From Streptomyces sp. AC555_RSS877 (GTDB taxonomy: Bacteria > Actinomycetota > Actinomycetes > Streptomycetales > Streptomycetaceae): a stretch of DNA of 64,000 bases. The notes below the pieces were generated by a model. The model saw only the letters and a list, made by a program, of their open reading frames with translations. It made no database searches and was not told the DNA's origin. Position numbers and translations under genes: made by a program. The stretch is from assembly GCF_019049245.1 (NCBI RefSeq), contig NZ_JAGMUK010000025.1:62001-126000 (forward strand). Reading direction: 5' to 3'. This document shows, one piece after another, positions 38,154 to 47,087 of this stretch. The first letter of the stretch is position 1. The number at the start of each line of letters is the position of its first letter.

Positions 38154-38705
38154 GTGACGTCGTCCTTCGAGTTCAACACGTACCCCGCGCGGTTGTCCGA
38201 CGCGGAGCGCGACAAGGCGCTGCAGGTGCTCCGTGACGGCGTCGCGATGGGACGGCTCTCGCACGACACGTTCGTCCGGCGGATGGAACTGGCGCTCTCG
38301 GCCCGCCGCTCCGACGAGCTCGCGGTGCTCACCGCCGACCTGCCCACCGAGAGCCGCCTCTCCCGCATGGTGTTCGGCACCGTCGAGGCGGTCTCGGGAT
38401 TCACCGTACGGCTGCGCAGGGCCTGGCAGGCCGAGCGGCTGCCCAAGCTGCTGCTGCCCCATCCCGGCAACGGCCACGCGCTGCGGATCGGCCGCGACCC
38501 GGCGAACGGGCTGCGTCTGACCCACGAGACGGTGTCCCGGGTGCACGCCGAACTCGGCCGGCAGGGCGGCATGTGGGTGCTGCGCGACCTCGGCTCGACC
38601 AACGGCACGACCGTGAACGGGCGACGGGTCATCGGCGCCGCCGTGGTCCGCGAGGGCGACCAGGTCGGGTTCGGACGGATGGCGTTCCGCCTCTCGACCC
38701 ACTGA
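38154..38705 (+). CDS. DUF1707 and FHA domain protein
   Basis: 183 residues. DUF1707 occupies about 10-62 (ARLSDAERDKALQVLRDGVAMGRLSHDTFVRRMELAL), a short actinobacterial domain often fused to membrane or signalling modules. An FHA domain covers about 95-183 (LRIGRDPANGLRLTHETVSRVHAEL, LRDLGSTNGTTVNG) and should read phosphothreonine on kinase targets. No transmembrane segment, so cytoplasmic. The GTG start has no ribosome site, and a GACAAT hexamer lies about 8 bp upstream, so a leaderless mRNA is possible. Confidence 0.87.
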   Translation: MTSSFEFNTYPARLSDAERDKALQVLRDGVAMGRLSHDTFVRRMELALSARRSDELAVLTADLPTESRLSRMVFGTVEAVSGFTVRLRRAWQAERLPKLLLPHPGNGHALRIGRDPANGLRLTHETVSRVHAELGRQGGMWVLRDLGSTNGTTVNGRRVIGAAVVREGDQVGFGRMAFRLSTH

Positions 38706-38800
38706 GTCCACTGATTCCACGGAGTCCACGGAATCAAGGCTTGGTTCTGGCCCACGCTTTACCCACTGTGTTGTCTCAAGTCCCTTTGCCCTTCGTGGTG

Positions 38801-38816
38801 TTGACGTACCCGTCAA
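38801..38816. promoter_or_regulatory. Palindrome upstream of the first M14 peptidase gene
   Basis: TTGACG-TACC-CGTCAA, perfect 6-bp arms, 55 bp before the gene. TTGACG could double as a -35 element, but no good -10 follows. Confidence 0.4.
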
Positions 38817-38870
38817 CTCGTGACTGACTGTGCGTACACCATGTACATCAGGTGAACCGACGGCACCACC

Positions 38871-40235
38871 TTGTGGAGGTGCGCCCTGCCGCCACTCCTC
38901 CGCTACCCGACCGTCGACGAACTCGGCGCCCGGGCGGCCGCCCTCGTCGCCCGCCACCCCGAGGACGCCCGACTGCGCCGGGCGGGCACCTCGCGCGCGG
39001 GCACCCCCATGTGGCTGCTCTCCGTCGGTCACGGCAGCCGCCAGGCCCTCGTCGTGGCGGGCCCGCACGCCAACGAGCCCGTGGGCGGCGCCACCGTCCT
39101 GCGGCTGGCCGAGCGTGCCCTCGCCGATCCCACGCTCACCGTGGGCGCCGACGCCACCTGGAACCTGCTGCTCTGCCTCGACCCGGACGGCCTGCGCCGC
39201 AACGAACGCTGGCTGCGCGGCCCATACACGCTCGGCCACTACTTCCGGAACTTCTTCCGGCCCGGCTTCCTGGAACAGCCCGAATGGCTGCCCGACGGCG
39301 CGGCCGGCGCCGTACTGCCCGAAACCCGGGCCCTGCTCGACCTCCAGGACGAACTGCGGCCCTTCTTCCAGTGCTCCCTGCACGGCGTCGACGTCGGCGG
39401 CGGCTTCGTCGAGCTCACCCGCGACCTGCCCGGCCTCGCGCAGCGCGTCGCGCACACCGCGGCCCGCCTCGGCATACCGCGCGAGCTGGGCCCGTACGAC
39501 ACCCTGTACTGGCCGAACCTCGGGCCCGCCGTCTACCGGATACCGCCGCCCAGACCGACCGACCTGGCCGCGGCGATCACCGAGGCCGCCGTCGAGTCCA
39601 CCTGGTTCCACCCGCACCGGCACGGCACCGTGACCGCCGTCGTGGAGGCGCCCATGTGGGGCGTGGCCGCCGTGGCGGACGACGCGACGCCCGCCGACGC
39701 CGCTGCGGTGCTGCGCACCGTGAGTCACACCCTGCGCCACGACGCTGACCTTCTGGAGCGGATCCTCGCCCGGATCCGGCCCCACCTGGCCGCCGCACCG
39801 GACGCGGCCCACCTGCTCGCCCCGGTCGAGGACTATTTACTGGTCTGCCCCGGCCTCGCCGACGCTTGGGACCCGGACGTCGCCGTGGGCGAGCGCCCGC
39901 TGCCGCCCCTCAGCACCGCCCACCTGACGGCCCTGCGCATCGCCGGACGACGCCTCGCTCTGCGGACGGCGGGGCTGCTGCACCAGCTCGTGAGACGCTC
40001 CGGCATCGACCCGGCCGGTGCGCTGCCGGAGCTGGACCGGCTGGTCGACGAGTGGTGTGCCGACTATCGCGACGACTGCGGGGCGCGCTGGATCCCCGTC
40101 GCACGCCAGGTGGAGTACCAGTCGCGGGTCGTCCTCGCCGCCTTCGAGCTCGCCGGACGGTACGCGCCCGCCCGCTCCCGTTCGGGTGAGTCGGGCTGGG
40201 GTTCCGAGGCCGCCGTGCCGATGCACCAGGAATGA
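38871..40235 (+). CDS. M14 family zinc carboxypeptidase
   Basis: 454 residues from TTG at 38871. GGAGGT at 38875-38880 lies inside this frame and could instead drive a rare CTG start at 38886. Zinc ligands His-x-x-Glu are in GPHANEP and the third His in QCSLHGVD; the catalytic Glu is in TAVVEAPMW. No signal peptide is apparent, so the enzyme is probably cytoplasmic. The ATGA overlap with an SSI-type inhibitor gene shows coupled translation. A paralog at 40681-41940 faces it on the other strand with conserved LRYPTV, GxHANEPxGGAT and VVEaPMW. Confidence 0.85.
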   Translation: MWRCALPPLLRYPTVDELGARAAALVARHPEDARLRRAGTSRAGTPMWLLSVGHGSRQALVVAGPHANEPVGGATVLRLAERALADPTLTVGADATWNLLLCLDPDGLRRNERWLRGPYTLGHYFRNFFRPGFLEQPEWLPDGAAGAVLPETRALLDLQDELRPFFQCSLHGVDVGGGFVELTRDLPGLAQRVAHTAARLGIPRELGPYDTLYWPNLGPAVYRIPPPRPTDLAAAITEAAVESTWFHPHRHGTVTAVVEAPMWGVAAVADDATPADAAAVLRTVSHTLRHDADLLERILARIRPHLAAAPDAAHLLAPVEDYLLVCPGLADAWDPDVAVGERPLPPLSTAHLTALRIAGRRLALRTAGLLHQLVRRSGIDPAGALPELDRLVDEWCADYRDDCGARWIPVARQVEYQSRVVLAAFELAGRYAPARSRSGESGWGSEAAVPMHQE

Positions 40236-40651
40236 CGTACACCACCACAGCGACAGCGGTACGGGGCGGCCTGCTCGCGGCGGCCACCCTCCTCCTCGCC
40301 ACCGCGGCCCCGGCGCAGGCAGCGCCCCGGCAGTCCGCGGGGGGCGACTGGCTCTTCGTCACGCTCACCACGGGCGACACCCGCTCCAGCGACACCCGCG
40401 GCACCCTCCTGCTCTGCGACCCGCCGCAGGGCCACGGGCGCGCCGCCGAGGCCTGCGCGCAACTCGCGGCCGCCGACGGCGACATCGGCGCCGTCCCCAC
40501 CCGGGAGACGTACTGCTCCATGATCTACGCGCCGGTGACCGCCCACGCGCGCGGGGAGTGGCACGGACGGCCCGTCGAGTACCGGGAGACCTTCTCGAAC
40601 ACCTGTGTGTTGCAGGCGCGCACGGGGGCGATCTTCGCGCTTGACGGCTGA
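40232..40651 (+). CDS. Streptomyces subtilisin inhibitor (SSI) family protein
   Basis: 139 residues, ATG overlapping the carboxypeptidase stop as ATGA. Signal peptide 1-30 (LLAAATLLLATAAPAQA). Four cysteines (62, 75, 95, 125) sit at the SSI spacing. The reactive loop is YCSMIYAPV, equivalent to CPM-VYDP of SSI, which makes Met97-Ile98 the predicted P1-P1' bond and subtilisin/chymotrypsin-type proteases the likely targets. Secreted, normally a dimer. The subtilase at 20361 is a possible target. Coupling to an apparently cytoplasmic metallopeptidase gene is odd. Confidence 0.88.
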   Translation: MTYTTTATAVRGGLLAAATLLLATAAPAQAAPRQSAGGDWLFVTLTTGDTRSSDTRGTLLLCDPPQGHGRAAEACAQLAAADGDIGAVPTRETYCSMIYAPVTAHARGEWHGRPVEYRETFSNTCVLQARTGAIFALDG

Positions 40652-40680
40652 CGGTTGACGCCTGACGCATGACGGCAGTC

Positions 40681-41940
40681 TCACGCCACCCGGTCGCGGG
40701 CGTGCAGCGCCGCCGCGACGACCGTGCGGGACTGGTGCTCGATCTGATGCTCCAGGGGCACCCAGCGAGCCCGGAAGCGTTCTGCGAAGGCATGGCTCCA
40801 GGTCGCCACCAGTGGTTCGAGACGCGGTGCCGCACGGTCGTCGGTCTCCCGCAGGACCCGCAGCAGCATGGCCGCGGCCCGCAGCGGCACCCGGCGCGCG
40901 AAGGCGTCCACACTGCCCACGTACGCCCTGGTGTTGTCCGCGGGCGGAGTGTGGATCAGGTCCGCGGCCAGCCCCGGTACCAGCTCCAGCCCCCACCTGG
41001 CGGCCCGCAGCAGGGGCCCGTCGGCGCCCCGCAGCCGCGGCAGCGCGTCGGCGAGCACCCGCTCCACCTCCAGCGAGTCCCGCAGCAGCCGTCCCGCCAG
41101 CTGCCGCATCGCCGCGGCCGGTGCCGGGTGCGGCGCCGGGTCGTCCACCAGGTCGCTCGCCCACATCGGCACCTCGACGATCGCGGTCAGACCGCCGTAC
41201 CGGTGGGTGTGGTACCAGGTGCTGTGCCGGGCGTCGTCCGGCATGCTCGGGTAGGCGGCGCCCGCGCCCGGCGCGGGCATGACGTGCACGCCGGGACCCG
41301 AGGCGGGCCAGCCCGCCGCGTCCGAGGCACCCGTCTCCACCGGGATGTGCAGCTCCGCCGCGGACTTGGCGAACGGCTCGGCCAGGCCCGGGACGTCCTT
41401 CGTCAACTGCACCCAGCTGCCGCCCAGATCCGTCCCGTGCAGGGTCACCTGGAGATAGGGACGCAGCTCGTCGATGACTCCGGTCAGAGCGCGCGTCTCC
41501 GGCGGCAGCCGGTCGGGAGGCAGCACCGAGGGTGACCACTCCGGCTGTTCCGGTCCAGCGGGCCGGAAGAACCCGAGGTGGTAGTCGAGCAGGCTGCGCG
41601 GCGCCGGGGTGACATGGAGGCTCGCCCCGTCGGGATCGGCGCACAGCAGGAAGTGCCAGGACGTGCCGTCGCGCAACCCCCGTTCCCCCAGCACCCGTTC
41701 GGCGACCGCGAGGAGCGTGGCGCCGCCGGTCGGTTCGTTGGCGTGGGCGCCCGCGACCACCAGCACGGCACGGCGGGCGTGCCCTACGGAGAGCAGTAGC
41801 AGGGGTCTGCCCGCCCGGGAGACGCCCACCTGCCTCAGGGCGCACACGCCGGGCCGGTGGGCGGCCAGCGCCCGAGCGGACGCGACCACTTCGGTCACCG
41901 TGGGGTAGCGCAGCTCCGGCAGGAGACTCACCCCCGTCAC
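40681..41940 (-). CDS. M14 family zinc carboxypeptidase, paralog
   Basis: 419 residues, GTG start (MTGVSLLPELRYPTV). Zinc ligands in GAHANEPTGGAT and QVTLHGTDLGG, catalytic Glu in TAIVEVPMW. Sequence parallels the enzyme at 38871-40235 over the whole length, including LGFFRPAGPEQPEWSP versus RNFFRPGFLEQPEWLP. The pair thus arose by an inverted duplication around the SSI gene, or by two insertions. No signal peptide visible. The substrate is unknown. Confidence 0.87.
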   Translation of the reverse strand: MTGVSLLPELRYPTVTEVVASARALAAHRPGVCALRQVGVSRAGRPLLLLSVGHARRAVLVVAGAHANEPTGGATLLAVAERVLGERGLRDGTSWHFLLCADPDGASLHVTPAPRSLLDYHLGFFRPAGPEQPEWSPSVLPPDRLPPETRALTGVIDELRPYLQVTLHGTDLGGSWVQLTKDVPGLAEPFAKSAAELHIPVETGASDAAGWPASGPGVHVMPAPGAGAAYPSMPDDARHSTWYHTHRYGGLTAIVEVPMWASDLVDDPAPHPAPAAAMRQLAGRLLRDSLEVERVLADALPRLRGADGPLLRAARWGLELVPGLAADLIHTPPADNTRAYVGSVDAFARRVPLRAAAMLLRVLRETDDRAAPRLEPLVATWSHAFAERFRARWVPLEHQIEHQSRTVVAAALHARDRVA

Positions 41941-42357
41941 ATCCGCCCGGCTTCGCCATCGCAGTAGCCCACGCTGTCATTGACGTGTCAAGTAGGCCTG
42001 GGGGGAGGCTCCAGGGGGCGCCCGGAAGCATTGCCCGCAGACGGGCAGAGCCGTACGTGCCGGAGCCTTACGCACACCCGGCCCGCCGGGGCGGCGGGCC
42101 ACGCACGCACCGCCGTCACGGTCCACACACCGGCCGACGCCGGCAGCACCCACCGGCCGCCGCGTGCCCACGCACGCGTACGCCCTCGTCGAGCCCCCTC
42201 GGCTCCAGCACCCCGCGGCCACCACCACGCGCCGGCCCCCCGGCACGCGCCCCGGGAGCGCGCGCGGGTGCACGCCGGTCGCGAGGACGGGGGCCGCGGC
42301 GCGCGGCGAGTGGCGCACGCCGGGCGAGAGGCCACCGCGGCACACCGCCGGTCCGCC
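41941..42357. other. Intergenic region between treY and the M14 paralog
   Basis: About 415 bp, strongly C-rich on the plus strand with no convincing coding frame. It holds a hairpin GGCCCGCC-GGGGC-GGCGGGCC at 42080-42100 that may end treY transcription (minus strand), though it lies 257 bp past the stop. Confidence 0.45.
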
Positions 42358-44706
42358 TCAGCCCACCCGCTCCAGCAGCGCCACCGGCAGACCCTCCACA
42401 AGCTCCGCCACGCGCGCGTGCCCCGTGAACTCCCGTCCCGGTGTCAGGACGTCGGCCCACCGGCCCGCCGGAAGCGGCAGCACGGTGTCCCGCCAGCCGC
42501 CCGCCTCCGCCAGCCGCAGCGACAACCGGGTCACGGCCGTGAGGACCTCTCCCGAGCGCGTGAACGCCACGCAGTGGGCCGCCGCCGGGCCCTCGGCGGT
42601 CAGGGGCGTGTATGTCGCCGCGTCGCCGAACACGTCGGGCCGTCGGGCGCGCAGACCCAGCGCCGCGCGCGTCAGCGCGTCCTTGGCACCGGGATGCTCC
42701 GGGGGGAACCGCACGGGCCGGCGGTTGTCCGGGTCGACCAGGGCGCGGTACTCGCTCTCCGTGCCCTGGTAGATGTCCGGCACACCCGGCATCGTCAGGT
42801 GGACCAGGGCGGTGCCGAGCAGGTTGGCCAGGATGTGGGGCTCCAGCAGGCTCCGGAAGGCGTTCACGTGCTCGCCCGGCGTCCCGCAGGGCCCCGCCGC
42901 GACGAACGCCGCCACCGCCTCCTCGTACGGGGGCTCCTGCTCTGTCCAGCTCGTGTACAGACCGGCCTCGCGCACGTGCTTCAGCAGGGCCTCCTGGACC
43001 CGCTCCGGGGCCGCGGGGCCCAGCCCGAACACCGTCTCCCAGGCCGCCCAGGCCAGCTGCGCGTCCGGCACGCCCTCCCCGGTGCGGGTGACCTCGGCCA
43101 GCACGTCGGCCCAGCGCTGCGGGCACTCGGTGAGCACCGCCAGCGCCGCCCGCACGTCGGCGCTGCGCTTGGTGTCGTGGGTCGACACGACCGTCCCGGA
43201 CGCCGGCCAGTCGCGCTGCACGCGCGCGCAGTAGGCGTGGAAGTCCTCCGGGGACACGGCCGGGCTCCCCGGATTCCCGCCCACCTCGGTCGCCGACAGC
43301 AGCGGCACGTAGCGGTAGAACGCCGTGTCCTCCACGGACTTGGCGCGCAGCGCCGACGAGGTCTGCGCGAACCGGGTCCGGAACTCCACGTGCCCGGGAC
43401 CGTCGCCGTAACGCCCGAGCACCAGGTCGCGTACGACGTCGACCGCGGCGGCCTCCTCGGGGACGACGAAGGCGAGCCGGGCCTCGGCCGCGGCCTCCTC
43501 GGTGACGACCCGGGCCGCGTCCCCGGAGGCGTACGGCCGGTAGACCTCCAGTCGGACCAGGAGCTCCTGGAGCGCGGTGCGCAGCGCCCAGGGTGCCCGG
43601 TCACGCAGCGCCGGCTCGGGCGACAGGGCGCACAGGCGGCTCGCCGCCCGGGTCAGCCGGTCCGTCTCCGCCGCCAGCTCGTGCGTGAGCACCTTGTACG
43701 CCGCCCGCCGCACGGTCGCGTCCCAGTCCCCGCCCCGGTCCGTCTGCGGGGCCGCGAACCGCCGGTACTGCCCGAGGAGTTCCCCGGCCCCCGCCGGGTC
43801 CGCGAAGAGACCGTCGACGTGCCGCAGGGCGTCGTAGCCCGTGGTGCCCGCTACGGGCCAGGAGGCCGGCAAGGGCTCCCCGTCCGCGAGGATCTTCTCC
43901 ACGACCGTCCAGCGGCCGCCGGTCGCCTCGTGCAGCCGCAGGAGGTAGGCCTCGGGGTCGGCCAGGCCGTCGGGGTGGTCGATGCGCAGGCCGTCGATCA
44001 CGCCCTCGTGGAGCAGCTCAAGGATCTTGGCATGCGTGGCCTCGAACACCTCCGGGTCCTCGACCCGCACCCCGATGAGCTCCGAAATGCTGAAGAACCG
44101 ACGGTAATTGAGCTCCGTACGGGCCAGGCGCCACCACACCGGCCGGTACCACTGCGCGTCCAGCAGCTGCGGCAGCGGCAGTTCCTCGGTGCCCTCGCGC
44201 AGCGGGAACACGTGGTCGTAGTAGCGCAGCAGGCTCCCGTCGACCCGCAGGTGTTCGATCTCCGTGCCGAGCGGGTGCCCGAGCACCGGCAGCAGCACCT
44301 GCCCGTCCTGCGCCTCCCAGTCGATGTCGAACCAGCGCGCGTACGGCGACTTGGGGCCCTCCTTGAGGACCTCCCACAGGGCGTGGTTGTGCCGGGGTGC
44401 CATGGCCATGTGGTTGGGCACCAGGTCCACCACCAGGCCGAGCCCGTGCTCCCGCGCGGTGCGCGCCAGTGCCCGCAGCCCCGCCTCGCCGCCCAGTTCC
44501 TCGCGTACGCGCGCGTGGTCCACGACGTCGTAGCCGTGCGCCGAGCCGGGGACGGCCTCCAGGACCGGCGACAGGTGCAGGTGCGAGACGCCGAGCGATG
44601 CCAGGTACGGCACGGCCGCCGCCGCGGCCGAGAACGGGAAGGCGGGCTGCAGCTGCAGCCGGTAGGTGGCCGACGGCACCGCCGGGTCAGATCGCTCAGG
44701 TGTCAT
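42358..44706 (-). CDS. treY: Malto-oligosyltrehalose synthase TreY
   Basis: 782 residues. TreY marks: SATYRLQLQPAFPFSAAAAAVPYLASLGVSHLHLSPV, GSAHGYDVVDHARV, GLVVDLVPNHMA, DGLRIDHPDGLADPEAYL (nucleophile Asp) and VVEKILADGEPLP (acid/base Glu). The enzyme isomerises the reducing-end glucose of maltodextrins to give maltooligosyl trehalose, which TreZ cleaves. The gene lies 70 bp behind glgX on the same strand, consistent with one transcript from glycogen debranching to trehalose. Confidence 0.95.
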   Translation of the reverse strand: MTPERSDPAVPSATYRLQLQPAFPFSAAAAAVPYLASLGVSHLHLSPVLEAVPGSAHGYDVVDHARVREELGGEAGLRALARTAREHGLGLVVDLVPNHMAMAPRHNHALWEVLKEGPKSPYARWFDIDWEAQDGQVLLPVLGHPLGTEIEHLRVDGSLLRYYDHVFPLREGTEELPLPQLLDAQWYRPVWWRLARTELNYRRFFSISELIGVRVEDPEVFEATHAKILELLHEGVIDGLRIDHPDGLADPEAYLLRLHEATGGRWTVVEKILADGEPLPASWPVAGTTGYDALRHVDGLFADPAGAGELLGQYRRFAAPQTDRGGDWDATVRRAAYKVLTHELAAETDRLTRAASRLCALSPEPALRDRAPWALRTALQELLVRLEVYRPYASGDAARVVTEEAAAEARLAFVVPEEAAAVDVVRDLVLGRYGDGPGHVEFRTRFAQTSSALRAKSVEDTAFYRYVPLLSATEVGGNPGSPAVSPEDFHAYCARVQRDWPASGTVVSTHDTKRSADVRAALAVLTECPQRWADVLAEVTRTGEGVPDAQLAWAAWETVFGLGPAAPERVQEALLKHVREAGLYTSWTEQEPPYEEAVAAFVAAGPCGTPGEHVNAFRSLLEPHILANLLGTALVHLTMPGVPDIYQGTESEYRALVDPDNRRPVRFPPEHPGAKDALTRAALGLRARRPDVFGDAATYTPLTAEGPAAAHCVAFTRSGEVLTAVTRLSLRLAEAGGWRDTVLPLPAGRWADVLTPGREFTGHARVAELVEGLPVALLERVG

Positions 44707-44776
44707 GCAGAGCTACGTACCCGCCTGGCGGCCGTTCGTGTCATCACTCCCTCCATATGCCGTCGCGCGCGACCGG

Positions 44777-46894
44777 CTAGACCGGCCGCTGCAGCACCGT
44801 CATGCTCCGGTCCACCAGGGTGAGCCGGTCGCCGGCCTGCACCTTCGCCACCGTGCCGGGCGGTACCCCGTCCGTGCGGGCGGTGTCGACGAGTACCTGC
44901 CACTGCCGGCCGTGGTTGACCGGCACCACGAAGTCGAGGGTCTTCGGCGAGGCGTTGAACATCAGCAGGAACGAGTCGTCGGTGATCCGCTCCCCGCGCG
45001 CGCCGGGCTCCGAGATCGCGTTGCCGTTCAGGAACACCGTGAGCGCCGACGCCTGCGAGCGGTCCCAGTCCCGCTGGGTCATCTCCTTGCCCTCGGGGGT
45101 GAACCAGGCGATGTCCGACAGCTCGTCGTGCGTGCCCTCCACGGGCCGCCCGTGGAAGAAGCGCCGTCGGCGGAAGACGGGATGCTCCTTGCGCAGCCGC
45201 ACGATCGCGCGCGTGAAGTCCAGCAGCTCACTCTCGGGCCCCCCGGCTTCCGGCCACCGGACCCAGGCCAGCTCGCTGTCCTGGCAGTACGCGTTGTTGT
45301 TGCCGCGCTGGGTGCGCGCGACCTCGTCGCCGTGGCTGATCATCGGGACGCCCTGGGACAGCATCAGCGTGGCGATGAAGTTCCGCCTCTGCCTCGCCCG
45401 CAGCTCCAGCACGGCCGGGTCGTCGCTCTCGCCCTCCGCCCCGCAGTTCCAGGACCGGTTGTGGCTCTCGCCGTCCCGGTTGTCCTCGCCGTTGGCGTGG
45501 TTGCGTTTCTCGTTGTACGAGACCAGGTCGTTCAGGGTGAAGCCGTCGTGGCAGGTCACGAAGTTGATCGAGGCGAGCGGGCGCCGCCCGTCGTCCTGGT
45601 ACAGGTCGGAGGAGCCGGTGAGCCGGGACGCGAACTCCGCGAGGGTGCGCGGCTCGCCGCGCCACAGGTCCCGTACGGTGTCGCGGTACATGCCGTTCCA
45701 CTCGGTCCACAGCGGCGGGAAGTTGCCCACCTGGTAGCCGCCCTCGCCGACGTCCCAGGGCTCGGCGATCAACTTCACCTGGGAGACCACCGGGTCCTGC
45801 TGCACCAGGTCGAAGAACGACGACAGCCGGTCCACCTCGTGGAACTGCCGAGCCAGGGTGGCCGCGAGGTCGAAGCGGAATCCGTCGACGTGCATCTCGG
45901 TCACCCAGTACCGCAGCGAGTCCATGATCAGCTGCAGGACGTGCGGGGACCGCATGAGCAGCGAGTTCCCGGTGCCCGTGGTGTCCATGTAGTAGCGCGG
46001 GTCGTCCGTCAGCCGGTAGTACTGCGGGTTGTCGAGGCCCTTGAAGGACAGCGTCGGACCCAGGTGGTTGCCCTCGGCGGTGTGGTTGTAGACCACGTCC
46101 AGGATGACCTCGATGCCGGCCTCGTGCAGCGCCCGCACGGCCGATTTGAACTCCAGGACCTGCTGGCCGCGGTCGCCCCAGGAGGCGTACGCGTTGTGCG
46201 GGGCGAAGAAGCCGATGGTGTTGTAGCCCCAGTAATTGTTCAGGCCCATGTCGACCAGCCGGTGGTCGTTCACGAACTGGTGTACGGGCATCAGCTCCAG
46301 TGCGGTGACGCCCAGCTCGGTGAGGTGCTCGATGATCGCCGGGTGCGCGAGGGCGGCGTAGGTGCCGCGCAGCTCCTCCGGGAGCCCCGGGTGCCGCATC
46401 GTGAGGCCCTTGACGTGGGCCTCGTAGATCACCGTGTGGTGGTACTCGGTGCGCGGCCGCCGGTCGTCGCCCCAGTCGAAGTACGGGTTGACCACGACGG
46501 ACGTCATCGTGTGCGGCGCCGAGTCCAGGTCGTTGCGCCGCTCGGGCGCGTCGAAGTGGTAGCCGTACACCTCCTCGCCCCAGTGGATCGAGCCGCTGAT
46601 CGCCCGCGCGTACGGGTCGAGCAGCAGCTTCGACGAGTTGCAGCGCAGACCGCGCTCGGGGGAGTACGGCCCGTGCGCACGGAAGCCGTACCGCTGTCCC
46701 GGCATGATGCCGGGCAGGTAGGCGTGCCGGACGAACGCGTCGCTCTCCCGCAGTTCCACCGCCGTCTCCGAGCCGTCGTCGTGCAGCAGACACAGCTCTA
46801 CTCGGTCCGCGGCCTCCGAGAAGACCGCGAAGTTGGTGCCGGCGCCGTCGTACGTGGCGCCGAGCGGATATGCCTCTCCAGGCCAGACCTGCAT
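44777..46894 (-). CDS. glgX: Glycogen debranching enzyme GlgX
   Basis: 705 residues from ATG at 46894 (MQVWPGEAYPLGATYDGAGTNFAVFS). CBM48 N-domain, then GH13 with VILDVVYNHTAEGN, DGFRFDLAATLAR (nucleophile Asp), LIAEPWDVGEGGYQVG (acid/base Glu) and NFVTCHDGFTLNDLVSY. GlgX or TreX-type isoamylases remove alpha-1,6 branches from glycogen and supply linear maltodextrins for TreY/TreZ. A longer frame to 46969 lacks family similarity. Upstream is the divergent promoter region shared with the amine-oxidase genes. Confidence 0.95.
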   Translation of the reverse strand: MQVWPGEAYPLGATYDGAGTNFAVFSEAADRVELCLLHDDGSETAVELRESDAFVRHAYLPGIMPGQRYGFRAHGPYSPERGLRCNSSKLLLDPYARAISGSIHWGEEVYGYHFDAPERRNDLDSAPHTMTSVVVNPYFDWGDDRRPRTEYHHTVIYEAHVKGLTMRHPGLPEELRGTYAALAHPAIIEHLTELGVTALELMPVHQFVNDHRLVDMGLNNYWGYNTIGFFAPHNAYASWGDRGQQVLEFKSAVRALHEAGIEVILDVVYNHTAEGNHLGPTLSFKGLDNPQYYRLTDDPRYYMDTTGTGNSLLMRSPHVLQLIMDSLRYWVTEMHVDGFRFDLAATLARQFHEVDRLSSFFDLVQQDPVVSQVKLIAEPWDVGEGGYQVGNFPPLWTEWNGMYRDTVRDLWRGEPRTLAEFASRLTGSSDLYQDDGRRPLASINFVTCHDGFTLNDLVSYNEKRNHANGEDNRDGESHNRSWNCGAEGESDDPAVLELRARQRRNFIATLMLSQGVPMISHGDEVARTQRGNNNAYCQDSELAWVRWPEAGGPESELLDFTRAIVRLRKEHPVFRRRRFFHGRPVEGTHDELSDIAWFTPEGKEMTQRDWDRSQASALTVFLNGNAISEPGARGERITDDSFLLMFNASPKTLDFVVPVNHGRQWQVLVDTARTDGVPPGTVAKVQAGDRLTLVDRSMTVLQRPV

Positions 46895-47087
46895 GGATAC
46901 GACTCTTCCAGGTGTCCTGCGCCGCTGGGGCGCCTTGGCCCCGAGTGTCCACGAAACTAGTGGAACCACCTATGACGTGGCTCCCTCTTACCGAGCGACC
47001 AGTGCATACCCCGCCTCATGCGGCCGGTATGCCGAACCAGTGGGGCAAATTCGCACTCCCGGGATCTTGGGGGAGCAGGGGGAAGAC

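Noticed and set aside
42164..42772. Possible plus-strand gene in the treY-M14 gap
   Set aside because: Arg/Pro-rich, continues antisense into treY, no ribosome site or family similarity.
41980..44823. 947-codon plus-strand frame opposite treY, and similar long frames opposite glgX (44666-46960) and the amine-oxidase genes (47016-49895, minus)
   Set aside because: They are mirror frames of well-supported GH13 and amine-oxidase genes and show no domain.
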